Made by a program: the position numbers and the translations under genes
Notes under the pieces: model-generated
The model's database searches: none
What the model was told of the DNA's origin: nothing
Seen by the model: the letters and a program-made list of their open reading frames with translations, nothing else
Part shown: positions 1 through 11,995 of the stretch, piece by piece
Numbering within the stretch: the stretch's first letter is position 1
Layout of the letters: each line of letters begins with the position of its first letter
Assembly: GCA_930367215.1 (NCBI GenBank)
Contig: OV884058.1
Coordinates: 217,972,208 to 218,036,207, forward strand
From: Pollenia angustigena
Taxonomy: Eukaryota > Arthropoda > Insecta > Diptera > Polleniidae
Length of the DNA: 64,000 nt
Direction: 5' to 3'

Positions 1-464
1 ATATTATTGGTAATGCGAATATATTAAAGTGAACAAACTTAGATATAAAAATATTACAATACTGACAACGATACGTACCTTTTCTAATTTTAGCTTCACT
101 GAGTTTTGGAAAGATGGATTTCAAACAGTCATAGGCGTCATCAATTGATCAGTTGACTACCACTTCGACGAATTTCCCAGCTATTCCTAATTTCATGTGG
201 AGCGATGGCAACAAAATATCATCAGATCCTTTATTAAAGGTTTACTCCGTAATTTTAATTGTTTCTCGAGCTCGGGAGTTCTTGCTTTCCAATCTTTACA
301 TTGATATTGATTTCCTGTGTATCGTGAATCCCAATTACAAAGAAAGCAGAAGTATTTTGGAAAACCACCCCTTAATACAATGCCGTGTATTATGTTGACA
401 ACCTTTAGATCGCAATAAATCTTCCATTTGTGTACATTGATGTTGATTTTCTCCAAAATTACGC
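1..464. other. AT-rich sequence without a recognised gene
   Basis: Short open frames occur on both strands, but none has a recognisable motif, a plausible splice context or a supporting homologue that I know. I see no terminal inverted repeat here. Confidence 0.5.
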
Positions 465-900
465 ACAATGTTTAAATCCGACTCTAAAACAGACGGACGG
501 ACAGGCAGACGGACATGAAGTCTAAGATTAAAAAAACGGAACGGAACGTTAACGTTCGAAATCGATGAACAGGCGGTTAGTTTTTATAACAAAATTATCA
601 ATTTTTTAAACTCTTACCGTACTGAACCGAATGTGCTGGATTTCTATCCCAAACTGCCGTCGCCTAAAATATTTTATACTCTTCCTAGGAATCTGAACAC
701 AGCCCGTCTCTTTAAGGTGTTTATACTCTCCACAACTAGTTGTGAAGAGGATATACTAAATTTGTCATTATGTGTGAAACTTTTTTATTATTATTTTAAA
801 ACCCCATAAAGTATATATATTCTGGGCCTTTGAGTAATTTTATGTCGATTTAGCCATGCCCGTCTTTCGAAAACACGCTCACTTTCGAAAGAATAAATAG
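465..900. repeat. Fly dispersed repeat remnant (ACGGACAGGC / CCCATAAAGTATATATA type)
   Basis: The stretch holds the signature words of a dispersed repeat that occurs at least four more times in the window (about 5240-6050, 7430-7530, 43197-44135 and inside 46580-47420). These are a run of GGACGGACAGG-like words, the phrase CCCATAAAGTATATATAT followed by TCTGGG, and a 'GTCGATTTAGCCATG' phrase. Similar words are common in intergenic DNA of higher flies, from general knowledge. No coding capacity is visible, and the boundaries are approximate. Confidence 0.5.
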
Positions 901-2302
901 GAAATATCTAATTTAAAATTTTGATATAATTTTTCCCAACGGAGTACAATAATTAATATGTACCATATTTTACAGCTTGTTTTTGGTTGAGCAAAAATCG
1001 CTCGCTCCGGCTAGCAAAATACTTCGACATTGTATGAATCAGACATTTCGTGCAAATGTCTGAATTCAATTAATGTACAGATATGTCCAATAGAATTCCG
1101 ACGGATTTCATTCAGGTTAATCCTACGAGACTTTTTATTATTTTAAAATAATGACAATTGTCATTCAGTTGAAAATCTTATATATAAATAGGGGAACAAT
1201 TTTTTTGTGGTTGATTTTAAAGTATCTTATCGTCCACCGATTTTAATGAAACATACATCGTTTTAAAGGTATTTGTGTGTAGATATGCACAATATATTTT
1301 TTTCTAAATTTTTTGAATTAAAGTGTTTGAAAAGCATTTGAATTTATCTTACAGACATACGTGCAAAGATGGGTAAATGGTGCATTTTGCCGTTCTCTTA
1401 AAATGTGCACGTTTTTGTTGTATAACGCACAGGTTTTCTCGAAAGTAAATGTCAAGTGGTCGAATTTCGGCCACCGGGCGATCCTAGTAATTTTAATTTT
1501 ATTTTATTTGTTCAAGAAAACAGCATAAAAAAGGTACGTACGTGTACAATTTATAATTATGTACATACATATTTTGCAATAAAATTATTTCTTTCAGCTA
1601 TCAGTTCGAAAGCAAAAAAATCTCGGCAAACACATCAGAACTTCCCATGCCTTTATTCATTAGATATCTGTTAGATATCTATCAGAAATGCAGACAAAAA
1701 ACCAGAATTTCCCACAACATGTCTGTCAGAATTCGTTTCAACCACTTCATACATTTTTGGGTCAGAAATCTGGCAGAATTCGTATACGATTCCGACTTTT
1801 TTGCCGACGTTTCTCTCCGATATCTGAACGACGTCGGATTATTTTGCTGGCTGGGATAATAACTAAAAGTACAAAATTTTAAAAACAATTTATTTGTAAT
1901 ATAACGACTTTTTCTACGGTTTTTGTTATTAAACTAAAGAAAGTAATAAAATCAAAGTAAAATTTAGCTTTCAGTTCTCGTAAACAGTATTTTCAGTAAA
2001 ATGTTAAAAATTTGCCGATTTTTATTTTGTACAGTTAATGATATAAGTACGTTAATTAAAACTGAGTTAAGTTAATTTAATAGAAATAAAATTATTTTAT
2101 CAACTTTTAAATTTAGGGGGATATTTTCAAAATATCGACCCCTTTGCGCGAAATTATCGTATATGCCAATTTTTTTTGAAATTGAGTTTTTGATGCTATC
2201 TTGTTCTACATTCAAAGAGACGTCACCTGACAAAATATTGTAGGCGAATGTTTTTTAATGGCGAAAAAATAACCTGGCAACACTAATACATTTGTATTTC
2301 CT
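901..2302. other. Gene-free AT-rich stretch
   Basis: This is AT-rich sequence with short open frames in several overlapping phases (1456-1888), none with a recognisable domain. No clear inverted repeat, tandem array or RNA gene was found. Confidence 0.45.
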
Positions 2303-2305
2303 TTA

Positions 2306-2642
2306 CCCCGAGTCTCCACGTAGCAATTTTCATCGATAAGTACAAGCAATAACCTCGGCAGAACAATGACAGAACAATGGAGCAATAATTGCTGACTATA
2401 TTGCTGGAGAACACGTGAAATTGCTTTGCCATAAACAAACGTACAGAGAAATGAAATGTCAGATAAACGACAACTCATTTTACAGCAGATTGCTAAGCAA
2501 TAATTGCTCAAGCAATAAGAATAGCAATCATTGCTTAATGGATTGCCACTCAAGGCAATATGCGGTCTATACGTACCAAATTTTATGGAGCAATCAAATT
2601 TGACGTTTGCCGCAATAAATATTGCTACGTGGAGACCCGGGG
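2306..2642. mobile_element. MITE with TTA target duplication, PIF/Harbinger-like
   Basis: The 337-bp element has inverted ends of about 25 bp beginning CCCCGAGTCTCCACG on the left; the reverse complement of the right end begins CCCCGGGTCTCCACG. It is flanked by TTA at 2303-2305 and 2643-2645. A three-base TWA duplication is the known mark of the PIF/Harbinger superfamily. The interior is full of short GCAATAATTGCT-type inverted words, and there is no transposase, so it is non-autonomous. The element at 25440-25869 looks like a distant relative: same TSD, C-rich tip, and GCAATT next to the tip. Confidence 0.85.
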
Positions 2643-2645
2643 TTA

Positions 2646-4140
2646 GGATAAGAATGGTCTAAAAAAGCTGCTGAATACAATAATTAGCTATTTACCCAAA
2701 ATATCCGGCTCTTCAACAGCAAATTTTGTTTTTATTTATCATAATAGTAATGCATATTTTCTATAAATAAAATTGCATATACTCACTTTTCATATAAACA
2801 CCCACAACACACAACATACGCGTAGGCATACCCAGCAAACCTCTGATATAAAACTTTATTATTTGACATCAAACACAATTCTCAAACTTTATTCAATGCT
2901 TTGATTTAAACATTTAAATTCAAATTGATAACATTTTAATATGAATATTGAATAAAAAATGTTTTATCAAATTGTTTTTCTTGCAATATAATTGTTGAAT
3001 TTTTCATGTTATATAATTAAATCGCCAATATGTTTAATTAATTCAAAGGAGGCACAGTATATTTGCAACAATAAAAAGACTTTGTATTTTTATTGTGCAA
3101 CGAAAAGAAGTGCAATATACGTTCAACCATTATTGACCGCGATCCAGTATCGCGAAATTTATTGCAAATGTACAGTATTGGTGGATCTATATCGCAGAAA
3201 AGCCTATTTTTATTTGATCCACTAATCCATTAAAATGGATCGCAATTCAAATATCTAAATATATGTTGAACGTGAAGCAGTACCCATAGGTTATGTTTTT
3301 GTTTTGGATGAAAGTTGCGCTATATTTTAATTGAATCCATTATCCTACTTATTGCATAATATAGGATACAATGGAAATAAAATGTCAAATAATGTATACA
3401 ATAACATTGTATAATAGATGGGGCGCTTTTAACTTGGCAACACTTAAGCGAAAAATAATACAATCCACTGTTAAAAAAATATTTTGGAAAAACGTTTGAA
3501 AGCAAACCGAAAATTAATGAAATTCTCAATTTAAAAAAAATTTCACTTTTTGTTGGGAATGCTACCAAATCCAAATTATTTTCAAACCTTTGTGGCTGAA
3601 GAAAGGGTTTGATTTCACATCTTTTCCATTTGCGGCCAATCCTTACTATTTGGTGGGATGTTTTTATTTAGTTTAATATACATAAAAGTACTTGAGTACT
3701 TCATTCTTGTTTGTATTTGCCTTCAGTTAATGTAAGTGTTTCTGTGCGGGACGTCTCTGCCTCTGAAAGCGTTAAAGTCATGTTAATTTCAAATGTTTTT
3801 CCTTTGATTTTATTACTGTTATCGTTGCTTTTGTCTACATTCGTTGCCTTCTTTGTTTGCCACCAAATAATGAAGTGGCAAAATACTCCTGAGGCACTAT
3901 TTACTTACGTTCTGAGTGCCAAAAATAACAAAAAACCATAAATAAACCAAAAAATAAATCCTGCCGATAGGTTTATAAGTATGTAACTTTAAGCAAAATA
4001 TTAAATTTAAGCAAGGTTGGCAACCGAAAAGAATTTCCTTATCTGTATTAAAGTATTTGTTATTTCGAAGACACTATCGATATTGGAAATTATTGTTTGT
4101 TATTTGGAGGCCCTATGCTCCTTATGGGATCGATGGGAAC
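2646..4140. other. Gene-free AT-rich stretch
   Basis: I see no recognisable coding sequence. Short open frames at 2992-3225 and 3711-3941 lack motifs, and no convincing TIR or tandem repeat was found. Confidence 0.45.
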
Positions 4141-4159
4141 ATACTATGTATATACTATA

Positions 4160-4162
4160 TAC

Positions 4163-4220
<58 letters not shown>

Positions 4221-4235
4221 AATATACACATATAC
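4160..4235. repeat. (TA)n microsatellite
   Basis: A nearly pure TA dinucleotide run is broken by a few C and A substitutions. It directly abuts the left end of the dispersed repeat at 4236-5113, in the same position as the TATATA-rich tract beside the copies near 52.7 and 62.4 kb. Confidence 0.9.
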
Positions 4236-5113
4236 TAGCTGACCCGACAGACGTTGTCCTGTTCAAATTATGAAAAATTTTTGCGTTCGATTTTTAAAAT
4301 CATTTAAACATTTGAAAGACAAATTAGTTAAATCGATGGAGCCGTTTTCTGATTTTAGGTAAATCGAAAAAAAGTGGGGCGGGGCAAAATTTTCTTTCCG
4401 TGAAAACCTAAGTTGGACCTTGGCGATGATTCTAAAGAAAAAAATCGTCCAAATCGGTCAAGCCATTCTCAAGTTATGCGCCTAATAGAAAAAGTAGGCG
4501 TGGTGCATTTTTCTTTCGAGAAAAACTTAAAATGGATTAATACGAACATTTAAAAGAAAAATTAGTAAAATCGATGGAGCCGTTTTTTGATTTTAGGTAA
4601 ATCGAAAAAAAGGGCGGGGCAAAATTTTCTTTCCGTAAAAACCTAAGTTGGTCCATGGCAATCATTTTAAAGAAAAAATCGTCCAAATCGCTCAAGCCGT
4701 TCTCAAGTTATGCGAAAGTAGGCGTGGTAAATTTTTCTTTCGATGAAAACTTAAAATGGATTAATACGAACATTTGAAAGAAAAATTTGCCAGATCGATG
4801 GACCGGTTTTCTGATATTAGGTAATTGGAAAAAAATTGTGCGTAAAAGTGGGCGGGGCAAAATTTTCTTTTCGTATAAATCTAAGTTGGACAATGGCGAT
4901 CATTTTGAAGAAAAAATCGTCCAAATTATTTAGATGTCATTAGTGCTGCAAAATGAAAATTGGATTTTGCCACGCCCCTCCGCCCGCAGACCGAATACAA
5001 AAATTAGACTTCACAGTTTCAACCGCCTGAATATTCTGAAAATTTCATCAAAATCGGCCCAGCCGTCTAGGAGTCCATTCGTTACATACATACATACATA
5101 CCCTCCAAGCAAT
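4236..5113. repeat. Dispersed repeat starting AGCTGACCCGACAG, with internal about 240-bp modules
   Basis: The left end reads TAGCTGACCCGACAGACG and the right end runs into (CATA)n. The interior repeats a module roughly every 240 bp, about three times, each with the words 'ATCGATGGAGCCGTTTT', 'GTGGGCGGGGCAAAATTT' and 'AAATCGTCCAAAT'. Inverted copies of the same family lie at about 52690-53315 and 62444-63025. The sequence 'AAAATCGGCCCAGCCGT' near the right end is a phrase often seen in insect repeats. I cannot assign a superfamily. It has no coding capacity, and small open frames in it are chance products of the repeat. Confidence 0.7.
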
Positions 5114-5239
5114 TGGCAGAGTAATTTTCGATTATCAACTAAATTTGAACTACTTCGTCACATTTGGTAGTTAAACAGTAGATTTTGCAGAATTAAGCAA
5201 CAATAAAATACGTTAGAATCGAATAATGAGTTCCAAAAT

Positions 5240-6050
5240 TATACTAAACTGTTTTCCGGTAGTAGGGTTTATATGGGGCCTAGGGTAAATTATGGACCGA
5301 TCATTACAAAATTTCACAGCGTCATTTCTAGCCTTAAAAACTGTGACATACCAATTTCTGTTATGATAGCATTATTAATTATGGTTTTAGGTATACTTAA
5401 CTGTTTCCGGGAGTAGGGTTATATGGGGCCTAAGGTAAATTATCGACCGATCGTCACGAAATTTCACAGTGTTATTTCTAGTCCTAAAAAACTGTGACGT
5501 ACCAAATATAGTTACGATAGCGCTAATTTTTACGGTTTTATGCGTACTAAACTGTTTTCCGGGAGTAGTGTTTATATGGGGCTTAGGGTAAAATATGGAC
5601 GGATTTTCACGAAATCTTACAGCATGATTTCCAGTTAAATAAAACAAATTTTTGCAAAATCTTATCTCATTCCGTGCCTTGTTCCAGCATTTATGTTATT
5701 TTTTGTAACAAAATTATCAATTTTTTTAGGTGGTGGTTCCAGATTTTGATTCATAGCTCTGGTCCTACTGAACCGATTTTGCTGGATTTCAATCCCAAAC
5801 TGCTTAGGATAACTACAAGCAATTTGGCACCAAGTTTGTTCATTTCTTTTAAGTTGTTCGAAAGTGAGCGTGTTTTCAACAGACGGACAGACGAACAGAC
5901 AGACGGATATGGCTAAATCAACTTAGAATTACTCAAGGACCCAGAATATATACACTTTATGGGGTCTGAGATGAATAATAAAAAAGTTTCACACGGAATG
6001 ACAAACTTAATATACCCTCCTCACAACTAATTGTGGTGGAGGATATAAAA
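5240..6050. repeat. Fly dispersed repeat with about 150-bp internal modules
   Basis: At least three imperfect tandem modules of about 150 bp occur. Each contains 'TATATGGGGCCTA', 'GGTAAATTATGGACCGATC' and 'AATTTCACAG'. They are followed by the 'AGACGGACAGACGAACAG' run, 'ATATGGCTAAATC' and 'TATATACACTTTATGGGGTC', and the repeat ends in a short palindromic 'CCTCACAACTAATTGTGG'. The same order of modules reappears at 46580-47420 inside a hAT-like element, so this is a repeat family and not a gene. Confidence 0.65.
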
Positions 6051-6357
6051 ACAATAAGAAAAAATTAACTTCAAAAGCGATACTACTAAATTCAATTGAT
6101 ATTCAACTACCAAAGCGCTCTAATTCGTCATAAAATAGAGTCACTAAGTAGATTCTTAATGGAAATATTACCATAGTGGGACACTTCTTCCCGAACGATG
6201 TCACTACATCAATAAGAATTGAATAGCAGAAGCGATAGGTTTTTGCTAAATGGGGAAACTATTTAGATTATTTTTCGATCGAAATTGTTTGCAGGGTATA
6301 CAGATAGATAGATGTCGATGTCCGCATCGGTATTTCAATTATATCGGCTTATAGGTA

Positions 6358-6740
6358 CACTCAAAATATTATGTAGTTAAATTCAAACGAAAATTAATTT
6401 TAAACAAATTAAAATTCATTTAGAAAACGGATAATTTACATTTCATTTAAAACGAATGCTTTTTACATTCATTCTTTAATTTTTTATTTATTAAACTGCA
6501 TATTCGTTAAAACTGAATAGTTTTTACTTTTAAAAAATATATTTTAACCGACAAAAATCAAACTACATAACAAATAAATACGAAAAAACATTATTTTTTG
6601 GTAGTTTGTTTTTTGAATAACAAACATAAATGTTAAAAAATAAAATTATTTGTAAAATAACTATATTTTTATTAAATTTTAACAGTACGGAAAACGAATT
6701 TATTAACCCACAATCAGTTACTGTAATAATTTTATGAGTG
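6358..6740. mobile_element. MITE family with TA target duplication (CACTCA...TGAGTG), copy 1
   Basis: The 383-bp AT-rich element has short terminal inverted repeats CACTCA and TGAGTG. It is flanked by TA at 6356-6357 and 6741-6742. A second full copy (45609-45993, inverted, 385 bp) and a 105-bp internally deleted copy (7183-7287) share both ends. The TA duplication is proven by an empty site near 48.0 kb. This suggests the Tc1/mariner group (inference from TSD alone). Confidence 0.85.
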
Positions 6741-7182
6741 TACAGAAACTTTTATAATGGTATCGGATTTATAATTTAATTAAAAAAAAACAAGAAACCT
6801 AGCACATAGAATTGGTCCAAACAACTTAAATGATAATTTTTTTTAAATGGTGGCAGGTATCAATGGGAAACTCCTATTTGTATCGCCGAATATTAGCTTA
6901 TTTCATAAAATTCGTATTTGCCAATTTGAAGCGAATATTTAGCGAATAATTAAAATAAATAAAAGTGTAATAATTACATAAAATGAGACAAAAACAACTA
7001 AGAGTGTTATATTCGGCTGGGTTGAATCTTTGATGCCCTCCACCTAAAGTTCGAATATTTTAGGCGTGGGCCCTATATGGGATATACAAGTTATTAATAA
7101 ATCCTTATATAAGCGGACTTCACTTTTAAAATTCTCTGCGATTTAGACCTAATTTATTGACCGACAATCAGAAAGCTTTATA

Positions 7183-7287
7183 CACTTATAAAATTATTAC
7201 AGTAACTGATTGTGGGTTATAAAATTTAAATTTTAAGTTGTTAAAAATGAATTTTCGTTTGAATTTAACTAGATAATATTTTGAGTG
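7183..7287. mobile_element. Internally deleted 105-bp copy of the CACTCA MITE family
   Basis: It keeps the two ends of the family seen at 6358-6740 and 45609-45993: 'CACTTATAAAATTATTAC' on one side and 'AATATTTTGAGTG' on the other. Nearly the whole interior is lost. It is flanked by TA at 7181-7182 and 7288-7289. Confidence 0.8.
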
Positions 7288-7429
7288 TAATTTTATATCT
7301 ACTTATATGAAAGTTAAATTGTACAACTATTTTCGAGAGGAAAATTTATATTGGATCCATGATAAATAATGGACCAGTTATCACAAAATTCTGTATCTGC
7401 TACGGTTTTAGAAGTATTTAAATAATTTC

Positions 7430-7530
7430 GCAGATTGGGATCTGAGATGAAAAGTAAAAAAGTTTCACACGGAATAACAAACTTAGTTTACCCTCATTCA
7501 CCACTAATGGTGATTGAGGGTTTACAAATA
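7430..7530. repeat. Fragment of the fly dispersed repeat
   Basis: The words 'GGGATCTGAGATGAAA', 'AAAAAGTTTCACACGGAAT' and a small hairpin CACCACTAATGGTG match the tail of the copy ending at about 6050. This is only the terminal fragment. Confidence 0.55.
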
Positions 7531-7609
7531 TAAATTTTTATCTTTAACGCAAAATAATATTCTTCTTTTAGTAACTTAAAAACAAAAAAAAAATTTTTTT
7601 TTTAATATC

Positions 7610-7740
7610 TAAGCTAATCCAACGAAGCTCTACGCTTGTCTGCAGGAAAGAAGTCAGAGTCGCTGGCGGGAATGGAACTCGCAACCCCGGCGCTGATAGA
7701 CTAGCTGACTACCAGCTTGCATACCGGGTTAATTTTAAGA
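7610..7740 (-). repeat. SINE-like GC-rich patch (possible tRNA-derived)
   Basis: This GC-rich island of about 130 bp sits in AT-rich DNA. On the minus strand it reads 'GCAAGCTGGTAGTCAGC' followed, about 25 bases on, by 'GGGTTGCGAGTTCC', which loosely resembles the A and B boxes of a tRNA-derived SINE. The B-box match is imperfect, with one extra base. No tail or target duplication was identified, so the call is tentative. Confidence 0.3.
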
Positions 7741-7928
7741 CAAGAATTAACAAGTAACAAAGTATAGTTGCCCAAGTCCCACCGAACACAACAGAAGTTA
7801 GAGCCAAATTCTCGTAAGGGTACCCTATTTGGGACCCATGGGTTATAAGGGATACGCCAGAATAAAATTATGTTGTGAGGTTATGATTCATGTAAAAGTT
7901 CTTTTCGCCGAATAATATTAAGATATTT

Positions 7929-8726
7929 TCATATATGTCGTCAGCTCATTATTGGTTTGGCGCATATGCCATAAAATCGTAGTGGAGAAAAAATACAAAT
8001 AAGGTTTACATGCAGATTTCTTAAAACGTACACGATAGATTTTTTTATATTTTCCCCACTGCTTCCACCATATGTTTTGAAGAACAGAGTAAATTTGTGT
8101 CCAGTTTCATGAATGAAGTTAGAAGTTTATAGTATTTTATCGAAAGTGAAAAATATTATTTTGTGCTGCATTCGTAAATATTGCTTGTAATGTAATTTTT
8201 GGCGTTGCGTGTTACACAATTAGGGCCTAAGATCAACAAATATATTTTCCTGTTGATATTTTATTTTGCTTTTGCTCATGATCCAATTATTAGGTCTATG
8301 CAGAAATACAACATTAAAAAAAAACAACACGCACTTTGTTTGTGTATAACATAATGAATACATAAAAAACATTTGCTACAAAAACAATTGCATGAAAACA
8401 AACACAACTGTACACAAAATCAGCAGTCGTTTTGCGTAGCAATAAAGCAAAGCAAGAGTGAAATTTATTTTGTACGTTTTTATAAAAAGAATTAGCTGTA
8501 ATCGCCAAATAGTGACGTGTAGAGCAAAACAATACTTAAAACACTTTAAAATATTTGATAGGGACCAAAATGAATGCTTAATATCTCAGAAACCATAAAA
8601 AATGTCCCGAAACAGGTCTTGGATGTAGAAAGGGGGCATAAAAAAATTATATTTAACATACCTAACTCATTTTCTTTTTTTAAATAGTCAGTGGGTAAAA
8701 CCAATAATGAGCTGACGATATGAGAT
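7929..8726. mobile_element. TIR element, about 0.8 kb, non-coding
   Basis: Inverted ends of about 22 bp read 'CGTCAGCTCATTATTGG' on the left and 'CCAATAATGAGCTGACG' on the right, extending on both sides to a TCATAT-like edge. The interior shows no transposase. A target duplication could not be fixed, so the exact ends are uncertain by a few bases. Confidence 0.6.
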
Positions 8727-9121
8727 TTTTTTCATTGAGTGATTTAAGGGAGGGTTTTATATAGGATCTATGTACAATTCTGCCCCTACCAAGACCATAT
8801 TTTAATAAAATTTCGTTAGATGATTTAGTTTGCAAGAAAATAAGTTTGGACCAAAGTTAATCTGAATACCAACTTAATAATATGGTTTTTGGGCACAGAG
8901 ACTATTCCGGAAAGAAATTTGTATGGGAGTCATGTGAACTTATGAATGGTTTCTCACCATTTTCAATGTACCAAACTTGATTAAATTATCTTCCAAATGG
9001 CTTTGCGCCATTTTGCCAGGGTATAGATGAAAGAAGCTCGTATTTTTCCTTATTTACTTTTCACAATGTCAAAAGGTATACAAATCTAAAAATGTTCAGT
9101 GGGTGCATTCAGGTGTAAACT
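8727..9121. other. Gene-free stretch
   Basis: No motif, inverted repeat or long open frame was recognised between the two neighbouring TIR elements. Confidence 0.4.
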
Positions 9122-9296
9122 CTCAGTTAGCCGGGAGTACCAGTAACGTTGCAAATCAGCTGCTTCATTTTGTTGTATGTAAATTAATTAGAACGCTTAT
9201 AGTTAGCAGTGAGATGTTACGTCTCAATCTGTAAGAAATAGATTAGACTTACTTTTTACTGTAAGGTTAAGTTACTGTTACTCCCGGCTAACTGAG
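9122..9296. mobile_element. Small palindromic MITE (CTCAGTTAGCCGGGAGTA ends)
   Basis: The 175-bp element has inverted ends of about 25 bp with core CTCAGTTAGCCGGGAGTA, and a spacer without coding capacity. No clear target-site duplication is visible. Confidence 0.7.
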
Positions 9297-10098
9297 CCTT
9301 AAAGCTGATAACTACAAATTCAGTCATCGGAATGCCATAATAATGTTGCATACATTTGCCAAAGAAAATGGGGAAATTTTTTAAATTAAATAAAAAAACT
9401 GACCTGAAACGGTTTTAAAAAGGTGATGGTATTAATAACGCCATCGGTTGCCAACCTTGAATTTTTTTAAAAAAGATAATTTCCTTGTGTTGCAGATTTT
9501 AATTTGCTTTTTAACAAAGTTACTTTAATTTAAAAAAAAATAAACGAGTTTATTTTGAAATGTGTTCAAAGTCCTTATTTCAGGAGGATTGTAAATAAAT
9601 GGGAGTAAAAAATTCTGTGCAAGTGTGTGTGATTTTTTAAATGAATCGTTTAAAATTTTTAATTAAATGTGTGCCATTTTATAATTTGATTCATTTACAG
9701 TTTTTAATTTTCTAAACTTATTCTAAATTTATTTTGACCTCAAAATAAAACAACCACATAATCAAATAACATCACATCATATTAAGTATTTCATATCATG
9801 TGTATTTTATCAAATTGTATGGACATTAACATGGTATCGATTTTGAAGAAAACTTAATCCAAAGGAAAAATTTAGCTCGAAAAATTATGAAATCTTTTAA
9901 GAAATTTTGTATTTTTAAAGAACTCTGTTGAAATTTGATATATTCTTCACAGAAAAAAAAAATATAAAAATTGATTTCAATTAAAAATTTAATAGTACAA
10001 ATTAAATATTTTTTAAGGTAAAAGCAACATATTCTCTAGTTTTGTTGTTGTTATAAGTAAACGTATAAAACACTTGATTTTATTTTTAATTAAAACTG

Positions 10099-10331
10099 GG
10101 GTCTTATCACCGCATTCGATACTATCGTATCGAATAAACTATCGAATTTTTCTGCTTACGATAGATACTGACGTATCGAATGCAAATTAGAGAGATGTTA
10201 TGTTGTTGGTTACTCGATATCGAATGCTATTATTTCAAATTCAATACATTTCATTCGATATCGAGTTTCATGATGCCAAAATAAATAATTTCGATAAATT
10301 TTGCTCGATATCGTATGCGGTGATTAGACCC
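10099..10331. mobile_element. Palindromic MITE with CWG target duplication, copy 1
   Basis: The 233-bp element has ends GGGTCTTATCACCGCAT and ATGCGGTGATTAGACCC. It is flanked by CTG at 10096-10098 and 10332-10334. The interior is rich in TATCGA/TCGATA words, several of them palindromic. Related copies lie at 13260-13492 (duplicated with its host segment) and at 45021-45263, where the flanking triplet is CAG. Confidence 0.85.
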
Positions 10332-11170
10332 CTGATTTTAGTTTTGATTAACGGTTTATTTGAAAAAAAAAATGGTGAGAATATTTTCCGTATTGGTACA
10401 GAACTGATAAAAAACTAAAACTTTTCGAACCACTCTAATGTTTGTAACTCAAACGATTATATAAACAAACCCCTTTTATTCTTTCAATTATATTTTTTGA
10501 CTTGTGTGATTTTTTTTTTTAATTTAGTTGGTAAAATGAAAATGAACTCTGATAACCCAACACCACATAATAATGAGTATCAGAAATTAATTGAAGTCAA
10601 AATAAAAGCATTTTCATTTCAGCAGAGTGTTTGTTTAATTTTTAATTTTGTCGTTTTAAAACAGTAATGGGCAACCTTTTGTGTTTTCAAAATGTTCAGC
10701 AAAGCACTTCTAGGTAATGGAAAATGACAAGAAGTAAGTCTTATTTTTCACCTCAGACACTTCTAGACGTTAACCAAAATTACTAAACAAGATGGTACTT
10801 TTAAACCAAAATGGTATTCATCTCGAAAAAGTGCTTTTGTTCGATACTATTTGTAAAATTTAAGCTCTGTTTAAGGCTATGGAAGATTTTTTACATGCGA
10901 GTTTCTTACGCCCAGTCTACAAGAGGCATAAAATGCTTAACATCAACGCTAGTATTTATTATGTTAGTTGTATGCTAGAAACACAACTGGGACGAACGAC
11001 GAATTATTCGCAACAAATCTTCGTCACCAGAAATAGAACACATTGGTGTATATAACAGTACACACAATCATTGCGTACACTGAAATTCGTTGTGCGTAAC
11101 GAACTCTGCGATAGGTTTATTTCTATTTCTTACGAAGACGAACGACGAATAAATTGAGGAAGGTACAGCG

Positions 11171-11995
11171 CAGCATGATAGCAAAGTCCAATATTTATTA
11201 AAAATCGTGAAATCTGTAAAGAATTACAGGGACAATTCGCTTCTATTGCGAGCTTGGCTAAAATTCGAGAAAAAATTGCTAAATTTTAAACAAACACTTA
11301 AATTTATTAGAAATCGCTAAATGAGTGAAAAAAAAACAAAATGCCGGAAAATAACAAAAAAAAAAAAAAAAATTGCAAAAATGTCAAAAACTCGCAAAAA
11401 ATTTTATTATTTCAAAAAAGCCATAAAATTGATAAAAAGTCCCTAAAACTATAAGGAATGGCTAAAATTCGGAAAAATTTGCAAAATTAGCGGATATTCG
11501 CAAAAATTTGCTAACAGCGGCATGATAGTAAAGTCTACTATTTGTTAAAAATCGTGAAAGCTATAAAGAATCACAGGGACAAATTGTTTCTATTGCGAAC
11601 TTGGCTAAAATTCGAGAAAAAATTGCAAACTTTTAAAGAAACACTTAAATTTATTTGAAATCGCTAAATGGGTGAAAAAAACAAAACATCGGAAAATGGC
11701 AAAAAAAAATTTGCAAAAATGGCGAAAAATCGTGAAAAATTGTAATAAGTCAAACAAGCCATAAAAATGATTCAAAGTCCTAAAACTATAAGGAATGGCT
11801 AAAATTCGGTCAAAATTGCTAAATTAGCGGAAAGTCGCCAAAATTTGCTAACAGCATCATGATAGCAAAGTCTACTATTTGTTATAAATCGTGAAAGCTG
11901 TAAAGAATTAGAAAAGTTACAGGAACAAATCGCGAACATGGCTGAAATTCGCGAAAAATTGCAAAATTTGAAACAAACCCAAAAACTTATTTGAG
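11171..11995. repeat. About 345-bp tandem repeat array, 2.4 units
   Basis: Units begin at about 11171, 11516 and 11854 with 'CATGATAGCAAAGTC' or 'CATGATAGTAAAGTC'. They continue through 'AATCGTGAAAGCTGTAAAG', 'TTGGCTAAAATTCGAG' and 'GAAATCGCTAAATG'. The third unit is cut off after about 140 bases. The array is carried along in the second copy at about 14331-15155. It is non-coding. Confidence 0.8.

Noticed and set aside
1456..1888. Cluster of four overlapping short open frames
   Set aside because: Open in both strands and all phases, which indicates a stop-poor composition and not coding.
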